Assembly (NCBI GenBank): GCA_021234155.1
Contig: JAJEKV010000161.1
Coordinates: 337,316 to 401,315, forward strand
Direction: 5' to 3'
Source: Isoetes taiwanensis
Taxonomy: Eukaryota > Streptophyta > Lycopodiopsida > Isoetales > Isoetaceae
DNA: 64,000 nt
Positions 10,933-21,474 of the stretch are shown piece after piece. The translations under genes and the position numbers were made by a program. How positions within the stretch are numbered: position 1 is the stretch's first letter; each line of letters starts with the position of its first letter. The notes beneath the pieces were generated by a model that searched no databases, was not told the origin of the DNA, and saw only the letters and a program-made list of their open reading frames with translations.

Positions 10933-11838
10933 CTAGTTATCATTCGTGATGACCAGTTTGTCATTTGCCCAGTAGTGAATAGCTTTTGCTTTGCGGAGAA
11001 AAGGTCTCCCCACAACCATTTCATAATCACCAAGATCTTCTCCTGCTTTCCAAACTCCAAAAGTCATGGTGAACTGCAAATCTCCAATGTTAATAAAAAC
11101 TGGTTGTGTGACTCCTTGTGGTCGCGTGATGTGACCATTAGCCAGTTTGATATCGTACGGGGCTGGGTGTAGCTGCGTGATGCCCAGCTTCTTACGGAGG
11201 TTATCCGTGATGAGGTTAACAGCGCTGCCACCATCAATCTGAACATGGTCTACAGCATTCGGGCCCACGCGTGCATGCACCGTGGGTGTCGAAGTTTTAA
11301 CATTGTTAACTGGTAAAGCAGGCAGTGCTGAGAGTTGTGATCTGAGAGCAGGACATAACTGCAAGATTGTTGCCAGACTGAGTGGTATCTTGATCTTGGC
11401 AAGTTCCTGTTGAAGTTCCAACGAAATGCCAGTAGTGATTGGTGGTTCAACTGGTGCTGGCTCTGTGGGTAGAGAAACAACAACATTGTTTAGTAAGTCT
11501 ACTTCTGCAGCAATGTTGATTGCTGGTGTCATGCCCGAACTGGACGCCTGTTCTTTCATTGGGGCCTTGCCCGTTGCTTGAGATCGCGTGGTTGCATTCA
11601 CGGATTTCAGAGTTTGTCCTTCTTCATGCTGCATTATTTTCAGTAATGCCTGTCGAAGTTCTGGTATCAAATGAGGCATGTGTTGATCGATGTTAAACTT
11701 GACTGATTTTTTTGCTGTGTCAGTTGGAACTGTATCCGTAGCAAAGGCCTGATGTACCGGTCGCTTTGACTTTGCTGTGTGTTTGTGAGGAATAGTTTCA
11801 ACCCAATTTGAAGGCTGAAAGTTGGTAAGAACATGCAA
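10933..11838 (-). pseudogene. gypsy-2 aspartic protease region
   Basis: A frame of about 301 residues with the retropepsin motif VDHVQIDGGSAVNLITDNLR (catalytic D in DGGSA), a flap-like GVTQPVFINIGDLQF, and the C-terminal YEMVVGRPFLRKAKAIHYW block. Its first 130 residues are basic and low complexity and follow the Gag frame after frame changes between 11838 and 12128. It ends at an in-frame TAG just before the linker ORF. Confidence 0.75.
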
Positions 11839-12108
11839 GATTTCTTCTTGTATTTGATTGTCGAACTGTGCGTGAGTTTTTGGTTGTTGTTGTGGCTGCT
11901 GTTGCTGTGCAGGTTGCGTTTGTTGTTGCTGAGGAGCGCGTGGTGGTCTCGTGGTAGGGCATGGGCCCTTTTTTCCAGTTGCCAGCCAGTTTTACATCGG
12001 CGTGAGGCGTACTTCCATTGTTTGGTTGGTACCTTGAATTGGTACACGAACGACAGGTAGTTGAGGGCAATCTGAGTATTAATGTCCCCATTGCTTACAG
12101 TGGTAACA

Positions 12109-13590
12109 CTAAACCTTGTTTGGGTCATAATTGGATCGTGAGGTAGATTCGTTTTGTTGTTGCGGCTGTGATTGAGCTGCAGGTTGTTGTTGCTGCATGG
12201 GCTGTGTCTGTACAGCCTGAACTGGGAGGATCATTCTGTATCTTTTTGGTTGTGGATTTGGATTTTTGCACTCTTCCGTGGTATGGTTGATCATGTTGCA
12301 CTTGATGCACTGCTTTACACCGAGTACCGAGCTACATTCATTTGGATAATGCCCTGGGTAATTGCAATAATGGTACCAAACTTCACTTCTTTGTGGTTGC
12401 GCAGCCACCGTGGTCGTTGGCTGCGTGGGTGTTGGTTGAGCAAATGGGAGCATCGTTGGTTGATCTCCACGGCTTGAAACATGAACTGAATGGTTCACGA
12501 GTTCAATTGCTTCCTGAAGAGTCTTGGGTCTCAAGTACTCTGTCATGAGTCTGATGTTCTTAGGGAGACCCTGCAGAAACCAGACAAGGATCTGACTCTG
12601 CGTGGGGTACTCCTTGAGTTTGTTTACCAAGAGCTGCAAGCGATCTGAGAAATCTCGAGCAGTCTCCTTGGGATCCTGCTTGATAGTGTTCAGTTGATTC
12701 AATAGCTGTTGGTCATCAGCTAAAGAACTATAATGTGAGAGGAAAGATTCGCGCATGATCTTCCAATCTTGCTTCCAATTCCCTTTGTTGGTCAGGAGCC
12801 ACTGGTGCGGGGCTCCACGCAAGGATGTAGAGAACACATGAAATTTTATCTTCGGGTCATCATGCCCGTTGAGAACTGCTAAGGACTCAAACTCTTCCAT
12901 GTGTGCCTGTGCATTTTCTTCAATAGTTGTGCCCTTTGTGTTGCCAAAAAGGGGATACGTGATCTTGAAATTGTGTCCCGATCCTTTCGAACTCTTAGGA
13001 CTACTTGGAGGACTCTTAGGATTTGTAGGGAATGGAAATAGAGTCGCGTTGGGTCTGGATGTAGACGCAAATAGTGGTATCTGCTGAGAGAGATTCACAA
13101 ATGGTGATGTAGACATCGGAAGGGTTGGAACAACAGTAGTGACTGGAATAAAATGTGTTGTCGGGATTGAGCCCGGCGATTGGTTGGGGGGTATAGACAA
13201 AGGAGGGAGCGTGGCGGCCTCCTGTCCCAAAGATAGATTTCCCATTGCATAAGCATTACATAAATTTTCATAATAGCAGGTTACCTCGGGATGTTGAGAT
13301 CCATGCTGAGGAGGCGGCGGATTTGAGTATTCTGCAAATAAGTGACCCATCTCCGATCTGGAGGGTGATCGTGGTAGGTGATTCTCGAACCAAGACGATT
13401 CGTGTTGTCTCGATGTTGGTGGAACAGACTGTGCTCTCGTTCTAGGAGAGAAAATATCCGATCCAGTGCGCATATCCATTGAATCTGAATGGCGAGACAT
13501 CGTCCTTTTATCATGGCGGAGTCGCCTGGACTCCATTTGTTGCTGAACTTCTGCTGGTGTAAAAAAAGGGTTAGACATTACTTCATGCAA
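12109..13590 (-). CDS. gypsy-2 Gag polyprotein
   Basis: Intact 493-residue frame beginning MHEVMSNPFFTPAEVQQQM, 13 bases after the primer binding site; MSNPFF four residues in is an alternative start. The capsid-like core contains PHQWLLTNKGNWKQDWKIM, DFSDRLQLLVNKL and WFLQGLPKNIRLMTEYL, the conserved retrotransposon Gag order. Two cysteine clusters follow (WYHYCNYPGHYPNEC, QCIKCNMINHTTEECKN), the nucleic-acid-binding knuckles. The C-terminus is glutamine-rich. Gag would form the particle that packages element RNA. This is the only long unbroken element gene in the left half. Confidence 0.85.
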   Translation of the reverse strand: MHEVMSNPFFTPAEVQQQMESRRLRHDKRTMSRHSDSMDMRTGSDIFSPRTRAQSVPPTSRQHESSWFENHLPRSPSRSEMGHLFAEYSNPPPPQHGSQHPEVTCYYENLCNAYAMGNLSLGQEAATLPPLSIPPNQSPGSIPTTHFIPVTTVVPTLPMSTSPFVNLSQQIPLFASTSRPNATLFPFPTNPKSPPSSPKSSKGSGHNFKITYPLFGNTKGTTIEENAQAHMEEFESLAVLNGHDDPKIKFHVFSTSLRGAPHQWLLTNKGNWKQDWKIMRESFLSHYSSLADDQQLLNQLNTIKQDPKETARDFSDRLQLLVNKLKEYPTQSQILVWFLQGLPKNIRLMTEYLRPKTLQEAIELVNHSVHVSSRGDQPTMLPFAQPTPTQPTTTVAAQPQRSEVWYHYCNYPGHYPNECSSVLGVKQCIKCNMINHTTEECKNPNPQPKRYRMILPVQAVQTQPMQQQQPAAQSQPQQQNESTSRSNYDPNKV

Positions 13591-13602
13591 GATCTACTAT
13601 AA

Positions 13603-13621
13603 GACCCGGCACGAGGCGCCA
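13603..13621 (-). promoter_or_regulatory. gypsy-2 primer binding site
   Basis: Minus strand TGGCGCCTCGTGCCGGGTC, one base downstream of the LTR. It begins TGG, pairing with the CCA end of a tRNA, and resembles the TGGCGCC-type sites of plant Tat/Athila elements. The exact tRNA was not determined. It primes minus-strand cDNA synthesis. Confidence 0.7.
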
Positions 13622-13622
13622 G

Positions 13623-14286
13623 TGTTTGGTATCCGGGCTCGGGACTGCCTGGAGGACAGATCTGCGTGAAGACAGATCTATGGAGTCCGGCAGGGCAGAT
13701 CCTGAAAACAAGTGTGTCACGCGGGATTTTGCTAAAACAACCAGAGCAACTGAGAACAGAAAACAATATGCTAACAGAAGCCAAAACAAAACAAGAACGC
13801 ATGAAATGAAGACAATCGGTAATCCATTGATATATCACAAGAACAAACAGAGCTCATGAGCGAGCAACCAGGCGACACTATATGTCCGTCCTGAAGCAAC
13901 CAAAACAAGAGCTAAACAAACTAGGGCAAACCCCCAGTATATATAGTACAAATCGACGGCCTGAGGGCCGGAATCGGATCGGAAAATAGCCCCGTCCTGG
14001 CTATGATGACAAAAAGGGCTCCACTACTTGTACCGGACCTTGAGTCCGTGTTGGCAAAACTGTCTGAGCAGCCTGATGGAGACCTGCTATGAGACTACTT
14101 GGATCATATATGTCCAAAACTGCCAACAAGCCGTGGGCCTCCATCGGTCAGTCTGCCCTACGCGGCTTCTTGGTCGCGCGGGAGGACTGACCATGCTCGG
14201 GGGCCTTGGTATCCCTTGGCTCGGGCCTGGGCTCATGTAATAGGTATAGGCCTGTGTCTCCATAGGTGTGAGGCACAGGACTAACA
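13623..14286 (-). repeat. gypsy-2 5' long terminal repeat (664 bp)
   Basis: Bounded by TGTT at 13623 and AACA at 14286 (plus-strand view), giving the standard TG..CA ends with a 4-bp inverted repeat, and immediately adjacent to the primer binding site. On the minus strand a TATATATA box lies at 13938-13945, which would place the transcription start near 13910. The mate LTR was not found on the left and no target duplication could be verified. Confidence 0.7.
13938..13945 (-). promoter_or_regulatory. TATA box in gypsy-2 LTR
   Basis: TATATATA reading on the minus strand inside the LTR, about 315 bases upstream of the primer binding site, suitable to drive the Gag-Pol transcript. Confidence 0.5.
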
Positions 14287-14289
14287 CTT

Positions 14290-15230
14290 TTGGATGGTAA
14301 GGATCAATTGACAGGCCACACAAAGCCACTTCAATTTAAGTTCTGGGTGAGAGATGGAATACCAATCATGCAATATAAGTGGAGGCCAGGCGACAAGTTG
14401 TGGATGCCAGTGCAAGGGATTGAAATGTGGAAAAGGGGCCCTTCTGGGGAAGTTCTTCTTCCTAATGGAGAGCCAAACCCACTTCCTCCCTTCAAGACGA
14501 TTAAAGACTCTAGCCAGCTGGTGAAGGGCATCGAAGATTACATAAAGCATTGGGAGGACGTAAGAAAGGGCAAGCATACCTCCTCTCTTAAGAAAAGTCA
14601 CATGGACTCTCTGATTAGTTACTGGGAGAAAGTTGTGAAATGCCTAGAAACGGAACAACCATGTGGAGAGAAGTTGAAAGACGGTTTCTTGCCAGAGTCT
14701 AGATGGCGGGGGTTCTCGAGGGCAAAGGCGCCTGAGATATAAGCGGCTTGAACAATGGCTCCAAGTGGTGGGTGGGAAGCAAAGCCTCAAAGCCAAAGTG
14801 GTTTGATCTTCACGAGTGGGATCCTTTCGAGGACATCAAGGAAGGCTACTTTGTCTTTGGTAAGACGATGATGAGGATTGTCCAATATGGTTGGGGGTGG
14901 CAATCTCGATGTAACCACAAGCATGCACGATGGAGAAGAGATTCATCACAGGTTCCAAATTGATCTTGGGAACCTGTTGGAAGGCATAAGAGGGGAGACT
15001 TGAAAGGGCGATACACAATTTTTGGGGAGAAGAGGTGGAGAGTGAACCCTGCTGATCCAGTCAGGAGAAAGTTGGTGGAGTGTGTAGTTTGGTCATACCC
15101 AACTTGCCATATCACAAAAGACAAGACTCACAAGATCCCCAAGAAGGAAATGGACAAAGCCATGAGCAACCTCCATGCCATTGAATTGTATGAGGCGAGA
15201 GAAAACCATGAGAGTGCATCAAATCCATGA
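14290..15230 (+). pseudogene. Unknown tryptophan-rich protein (C-terminal part), frameshifted
   Basis: Three frames read one after another: 14290-14742, then 14748-14900 (NNGSKWWVGSKASKPKWFDL, EWDPFEDIKEGYFVFGKTMM), then a third frame (DGEEIHHRFQIDLGNLLEGI), then 15000-15230 (KGRYTIFGEKRWRVNPADPV, KKEMDKAMSNLHAIELYEAR). Together about 310 residues of one degraded protein. The block PLQFKFWVRDGIPIMQYKWR near the start recurs in the minus-strand ORF at 26198-26566, so this is a dispersed family, probably transposon-encoded. I do not recognise it. It starts directly next to the gypsy-2 LTR, so its 5' part was lost or displaced there. Confidence 0.45.
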
Positions 15231-15462
15231 GGTGGTTCCCAACTTCGTGGTTTGTAAATTCTATGAGAAAAAAAATAGGTGGGGCGGTTGAGAAAATACT
15301 CGACCCACAAACTGTAAAATGTATGATTAAAACATGACTTTCTGCTTATACTATGATGTGTATCTCTATCTCATCTTTCAATGAAATCTATGTTTTTTTG
15401 TATGAGTCCCATTTTATATGGATGAGTCTCCCCCCTCAGGATGAGTCCCACTTTAATGGAAT

Positions 15463-15750
15463 GATGCTTATGGGAAGTTGATTTGGCAGAGCTTGCTCAA
15501 ATGGTATGGATATAGAATAAGGCTTTGATGGTAAGCAAGGCAACTATTGTGCAGATGAATAATGATAAACTGGTGCACCTGCATGACAAATCAACATGAT
15601 CAGTATTTTGCAAGCCTGCTTGATGGGAAATTGATTTGGCAGAGCTTGCTCAAATGGTATGGATATGAAATAAGGTTTTGATGCTAGGCAAGACAACTGA
15701 TGTGCAAATGAATGATGGTCAACTGGTGAACCTGCATGGAAATTACTGAC
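15463..15750. repeat. Two tandem units of about 153 bp
   Basis: The sequence beginning GGGAAGTTGATTTGGCAG at 15472 repeats with few changes from 15625 (GGGAAATTGATTTGGCAG), including CTTGCTCAAATGGTATGG and the following CTGGTG[C/A]ACCTGCATG. No coding signal is seen. Between this repeat and the hAT element (15750-15965) I see nothing identifiable. Confidence 0.65.
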
Positions 15751-15973
15751 AAATGGAACTCGAATCTCTTGAAGACAACATCTTTTTAGCTAATATGACC
15801 TGCTGAAGCTGCACACTACACTCTTTAGCAGAAAGACAACTCTAAAACAACACACATATTAAAGCAAATCTAATATTTAGATGAACTTAACTAATCAAGC
15901 ATCTGCAGACCAAAGTGTTTTTTTTTTTCAAATGTTTTCCAATTTCTTAAGTTTTCAAATTCATGACCTAAGT

Positions 15974-17363
15974 CATAGTTACCAAATACGGCCGTATTTT
16001 TCGTATAAAACAAAAAATAAGGTATTTTTAAGAAATCCATATTAAATCACGAATCGGTGGTCCAAAAATACGGTTGTCAAATCGGCATTTTTTTTCTTAA
16101 TCTGGCGTATTTTCCGTTGTTTACATCCGTTGTTTGTAACAAAACAAAAACCAAAACTTTTGGATTAAAAGTGAATGTCAACAAAAAAAAAGCCCTTCTC
16201 GATTTATTGGGTCGACTCTACGTTACGATCTGACGAAGTGGGCAGCGGCGAAGCGGGGAAACCGACAAATCATTTGGCGACAACGCCCTAGATTTAGTTT
16301 AGCCGGACATGTTTCAGCCATCCATACTTTTTAGTTTGAACAAGATAATGATTTGGTGATGTGGGCTGGGCTACAGGCTTGCATGGGTATTTGGTGTGAA
16401 GAACAAAAGGATCCGATGCGCGAGTGTAAGGCGGCTTGCATGGGTCTGAAGCACAAACTTAAGAATTGAGTTTAGTTCAGAAAAACTCTACTGATCAATA
16501 GGTTAACAAGAAACTTTATGCTCTTCAAACTTGATCGAGCGTTCCGTGGCAGTGATGCAGAAGCTGTAGAAATTTCAAGGTATATTTGTCCATTCATGTT
16601 TATTTTATGTCCTTTCTTTCTACAAAATTTTGTGTTTCTGGTTTATGGTTTCTATTGAGGGAAGATGGTCCTTTCCTGGGAAGCTCATCAGCAATGAATT
16701 GTGTTGGTGCTGTTCGAGTGGCACACAATTATAACGATTTTATGCGATAGTGGTGCACGTCATTTGAGCAAATTCTATAATCCAGAATATTTGACAAAGC
16801 AGGGGCTGATGCCAACAGCTAAAGGACTGGAATTTATGGAGTGAAAATATGAAACTGGAGAAGTTCAATGCATGTATCAAATTCGCACTATGAAGGAGCA
16901 TTATAATTTGTATTAACTAACAAGTAAGCCTTTACTTGGAAACCATTTATCTGCTTTATATGCCTGCTTCCACGTTTTATCTGCTCTCTTAAATAGACTA
17001 CTTATATTGTTTATGACTTTTATGCATTCTCTCATATTGTTTATAAAGAAACCATTGTTCTATATCCATTGCATTCTCTCATATTGTTCATGAAGAAAAC
17101 ATTGTTATGTCCAATGATATATTGGATCCAATGACACCAAATGCTGATGTATATTTTGTATCAGGTTCATGTATATTGTGCTGATGTATAAATTTATGCT
17201 GATGTGTTTTAAACTCTGTTTTATGTTTTGAACTATGTTCTATACTATGTTCTAAACGTTTTAAGTGGTATGCCGTATTTTTTGTATTCGTTTTTCATAT
17301 TTTGTATTCGTTTTTTTTTCGAGCATGCCGTATCGTATTCCGTATCCGTATCTGGTAACTATG
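15974..17363. mobile_element. Complete non-autonomous hAT-like DNA transposon (1390 bp)
   Basis: Perfect 10-bp terminal inverted repeats CATAGTTACC (15974) and GGTAACTATG (17354-17363), with similarity extending further inward, flanked by an exact 8-bp duplication ACCTAAGT at 15966-15973 and 17364-17371. Eight-base duplications are the hallmark of hAT elements. Both ends are rich in CGTAT-type hexamers (16000-16100 and 17270-17352), probable transposase-binding repeats. The interior has no long ORF; a short scrap around 16740 reads CDSGARHLSKFYNPEYLTKQ but matches nothing I recognise. A short internal tandem repeat is at 17024-17110. Confidence 0.8.
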
Positions 17364-17410
17364 ACCTAAGTACAACTTGGAACCTAACTTCACTAAAAAT
17401 GCTTTTCAAA

Positions 17411-18760
17411 TCATACAAACAGACATAATGCAACATGCTGTTGCCAGTACCTCTTCAGATGCATAATGTTGATAGGATTGGGCAGCTCATAGTCTTCACT
17501 TACAGATTTCAACCAGTATGAGTCTTTCCCTGCTATACCTATCACTTCAAAAGGCCCTTCCCATAGATTTTCAAGTTTGCTTGCAGTATTTTCCCTTGCT
17601 TTATTCCACTTCAGAACTAATTCCCCTTTCTTGAGCAGCCTTGAAGGCTGCAATATCCTTGGCCTTTTTTAGCATGATATACTATTCTGCTTCATATCTT
17701 TGTTCTTCCAGTTGCATTAACCTGACACATCTCTCTCTCACAGCCTCCTCCATTTCCAAATTGATCATGTGAGCCAATCTGAGTGAGGGTAACTTAAGTT
17801 CTACAGGAACTACAGATTCCACACCATAGACCAAACTAAAAGGTGTGTGTTTGGTAGAGTTCTTGACAGTGGTTCTGTAGGCCCATAAAGCATCATAAAG
17901 CTTTACATGCCAGTCTCTTTTGGATAGACTAACAGTCTTTTGCAATATAGACTTAAGAACCTTGTTAGTTGATTCAGCCTGACCATTGCCTTGTGGATAG
18001 TATGCTGAGCTTTTAACATGTTTGACTTTAAGAATGCTCAGGAGTGTGGCAATAACTTGGTTAACAAATTGAGTCCCCCTATCAGATATGATTTTAAAAG
18101 GAATACCAAACCTGCTGCAGATATTTTCATGCAAGAATCTAGCAGTTGTGAAAGAATTGGCTTCCCTAAGAGGTACAGCCTCTGCCCATTTGGTGAAGTA
18201 ATCAGTTGCAACCAAAATATACTGATGTTGAGTAGATGAGGGAGGGTCTAAGGGCCCTATGAAGTCTAATCCCCAAATTTGAAATGGTCCAGGTGACACT
18301 ATGGCAGTAAGAGGTGCTGGTTGCAATGTTCTCTTGCCAAAAATCTGACACTTATGACAGCATTTAATTTTATTATAGCAATCCTTAAATAAAGTTGGCC
18401 AAAAATATCCTGACCTCATAATTTTTTTTTTTTTGTTAATGTCTGCAGCAAAATGTCCTCCACAAATGCCCTCATGGCATGCATCTATGATCAATTCTGC
18501 TTCATCCTTGTCAACACATCTAAATAGCACACCTTCTTTGTCTACCTTGCATAACACATCCCCAATGAGTCTGAAAGTTTTGCACTTTTCTTTGAACCTC
18601 CTCAACTGATTGCTATTCAGATCTTTGGGTGACTCAGCATGCTCCAAATAATATTTAATGTCAGTCTCGCCAATCCAAGATCTCATTGCTAAAAGCCACC
18701 ATGTCAGTAGTGATTTTCACATTCAAACCTTCTTGATCCTCATATTCAAACATCATGTTA
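17411..18760 (-). pseudogene. gypsy-1B integrase (broken)
   Basis: In this copy 18686-17682 is one uninterrupted frame of 334 residues covering the zinc domain (DACHEGICGGHF, CHKCQIFGKR) and the catalytic core with the D, D and E motifs (GLDFIGPLD, SDRGTQF, NGQAEST). The C-terminal motif LENLWEGPFEVIG follows in 17411-17653 after a stop shared with copy A. A frameshift at about 18667 breaks the upstream join. Confidence 0.85.
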
Positions 18761-18983
18761 GTTAGATAAGCACTAGGATCTTCAATAATATCGAAATTCT
18801 GTACCTTGCAAGCTCACATAGTTTTGCCTTGGGTAGATTCTTGGCAAACAAAAGTGTCAATGGATTTTGCCTCATGAAGACTTGTGTATGGCTGTTCAGC
18901 AGCAAGTGTCCTTGTTTCTCCAGTAGGAACATGAGTGCAGCAGCACTTTTCTCTAGTTTTTGATATCTGAGTTTAGTCTCAGA

Positions 18984-19930
18984 CTAGATTTTGCTTGAAA
19001 AGGCTATGATCCCATCATCCTGTAGCAATGCTAGACCTATAGCTCTTTTAGTAACACTTATATAGGCAGTGAAGGCCTTTGTGTGATCAGGAGGTTTTAA
19101 GAGAGTAGAATTGCAAAGGGACTCTATAATTTTGTCAAAAGCATCCTGGCAAACATTATCCCGATTTATCAAAATATGTTTGCTCTCATTTTTTTGGAAA
19201 ATTTCCCAACCTTGGTTAACTTAGCAATAGGACTAATGGTGTGTGAAAACTCTTGACACCTTGAGGGTTTTGGTGGTGTCGACCTCCTCAATGCTTCAAT
19301 TTGCTTGCAGCCACACTGGATTCCTTGATTAGATACTTCATGGCCAAGTAAATCCCCTTTTGAACAAAAGAAAACACATTTTTTGGATTTAGACTCACTC
19401 CTCACATGCTGCATAATGAACACAATTTGGTCGGATAATTGTAATGTTCATTGATAGGCATTACCTAAACACAAATCATCTAAGAACACCGAAATGATTG
19501 GTAGGCATCTCCTTGAAGATAGTATCCATGGCTCTCTGGAAAGTAGCTGAAGCATTCATTAGTCAAATGGCATTTTTCTCATTGCAAAATTACCCCAAAG
19601 GTGTGATGAAGGCGGTTTTGGTTGATCTTCCTCCTTTATGCTAATCTGATTGAAACACGAAAAACCATCCGAAAAATGAGTAAATTTCCTTACATGCTCT
19701 TGCATGTAGCACTTCTTCAAAAAGGCAAGGGATAACAATCCTTGGTTGTAGCTTTATTAAGATCTCGTAATCAATGCATATCCCGATTGTCTTGTTCTTT
19801 TTCAACAGGAACTATGCAAGATAACCATTACGGATTTATAATTTTTGATATCACTCCGGCATCTTTCATTTTGTTCAACTTTTCCCGACCAAAGTCAGCA
19901 ATGATCCATTAATTCTTCTCAACCTTTACA
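18984..19930 (-). pseudogene. gypsy-1B reverse transcriptase and RNase H (heavily frameshifted)
   Basis: The RNase H scrap at 18984-19172 is identical in protein to copy A, including the missing catalytic aspartate region (FTAYISVTKRAIG). The RT part, 19169-19930, is recognisable by alignment with copy A, but small insertions, deletions and substitutions cut every frame, so no RT motif remains in a long ORF. Confidence 0.75.
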
Positions 19931-20322
19931 TCCTTTGGTTTCATGCCTTCTTTTGTTTTTATCTCGAACTCACATATTTTCTTGTCTACACCCCTCGACT
20001 CATTGTAATCCCGGGCAAAGACATCACTCCACTCTTCAAAAATTCTATAACTTTGCTTTCATCTTCTTCTTGAAATAAATCCCCTACATAAAGTGTTCTC
20101 TCACGGCCATTCTTCTAGATTTTCAATTCTTTGACCTGCTTTTCTTCACTAGCATTAATCACTAGTATAGGATAAAGTTGTTGTAATTCCTTCCTTTCCA
20201 ACTCCTCTTCATTGATAGCACCCTCAGCCAAATGTTCCAACGGTACATTTCCATAAAAGTGCATCGACCTCTGCATTAATTCCCTAGGCACATGATGTAT
20301 CTCCCATTTTCTTGAATATCTT

Positions 20323-20754
20323 TTAGAACTGCCCTATCCTGATTTTTTGTTTGGTATTCACCCGACACACTTGCCGGATCAAGCGTGAGTCTCCAAAAAC
20401 AACAAGCTCATCTATTCCTAAATGTTGGCTTCTTGTAGTCCTGCTAAGAGAGCCCCTGTATTTTGCCACATTTGATGTGATATCTGGATGAATTCTGCCA
20501 ACCTTAGCTAGGAGCTTATTAGAATTATCTTTGATAATTGCAGCACAAGCAGCCACATTCAATTTTTTAGAAATTCCTCCATCAAACCACATATAAGCAT
20601 GCTTACCTGGCTGTATTAATTTGTACTCCATTGTTGAACTTGTTGCAATTGTAGGGGCAGTGAGCTCATACTCTCCATAAGGACTTTGGGATAGCATGTC
20701 CATCTCAATGAAATTTAAGGCTTCTAATTCACCAGTTCTATTGTAAATAGTCAC
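20323..20754 (-). pseudogene. gypsy-1B additional RNase H domain
   Basis: Same protein as 3169-3639, with FDGGISKKLN, NVAKYRGSLS and VVFGDSRLI. The DSQ of copy A is DSR here and the frame is lost shortly afterwards. The lysine in place of the AEY glutamate is shared by both copies. Confidence 0.75.
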
Positions 20755-21225
20755 TTTCCTTTAGACCAGATTGGTCTTGCATCCACTATTGAGAGCCACC
20801 TCTTGCCCAAAAGTAAATCATATATGTCAGTATTCTCATTCACCCCTTCAAAAGCAACAACCACAAAACTAGCAGCTACAACAATGCCTTTAATATCAAT
20901 TAAAAGCTGCTGCTGACTATACCTATGGGATGGATCTTTGTGTTTGAAAAGGATTTTAAAACCTTAGGTGCTCTCTTGTCCACCTCTAAACCACAAGACT
21001 TCATGATGTGATGTGGCATCACATTCAAAGGAGAACCTCCATCCAATAAGACTTTGGTTAGCATTTTTTTACCAATGCTTGCAACACAAGTAAAAGGACA
21101 CGGATTAGCATCATCACATGGTAATACAAACTCACCAATGTGGTTTGTGAGAGTCTCCTCTTCTTCCCCTGTTTAGGCTAAGCAACTTTTTTTTTTACGT
21201 ATGAAGGAGCAATCCTAAGCAAGGT
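20751..21225 (-). pseudogene. gypsy-1B protease (broken)
   Basis: Matches copy A 3636-4106 including the coding of the DGGSPLNVMPHH motif, but small insertions near 20907 and 21170-21200 shift the frame. No long ORF remains. Confidence 0.65.
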
Positions 21226-21474
21226 CAATAAATCTATGCTTATCTTTGAATTTTTTTAGCAAGATTTCTAAATCTCTCCCTCTTTATCTTTTTTGATAAA
21301 TCTTTGAGCTGGGGGAAGTGGTAATACCCGATTGGCTTCATTGTTCTTCTCTTTTTCCTGATGAGTAAATTTTTGAGTAGGAGGATGAGGCATTTTGTCT
21401 CCATTGTTTTTTTCTTTTGCTTTTCCAGAGTGTTCCTCTTTAGTCACAAGCTCTGTTTCCTTACCTTTTGACTC

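Larger units (their letters stand above)
7560..14286 (-). mobile_element. Ty3/gypsy retrotransposon gypsy-2 (5' LTR present, 3' LTR not found)
   Basis: Minus-strand order from right to left: LTR (13623-14286), primer binding site, Gag, protease, linker, RT, RNase H, integrase. The linker motif HVFAWSYKDLRGI is characteristic of the plant Tat/Athila non-chromovirus branch. A single RNase H is present, with its catalytic aspartate (HVHVDVSAFAIG). I found no second LTR to the left, so the element is truncated or continues through the accessory ORFs to the breakpoint at about 4832. Stops and frameshifts make it inactive. Confidence 0.85.

Noticed and set aside
13626-13640. TGGTATCCGGGC on the plus strand as a tRNA-Met primer binding site
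   Set aside because: It lies inside the LTR on the wrong strand; the TGGCGCC site adjoining the LTR on the minus strand fits the gene order.
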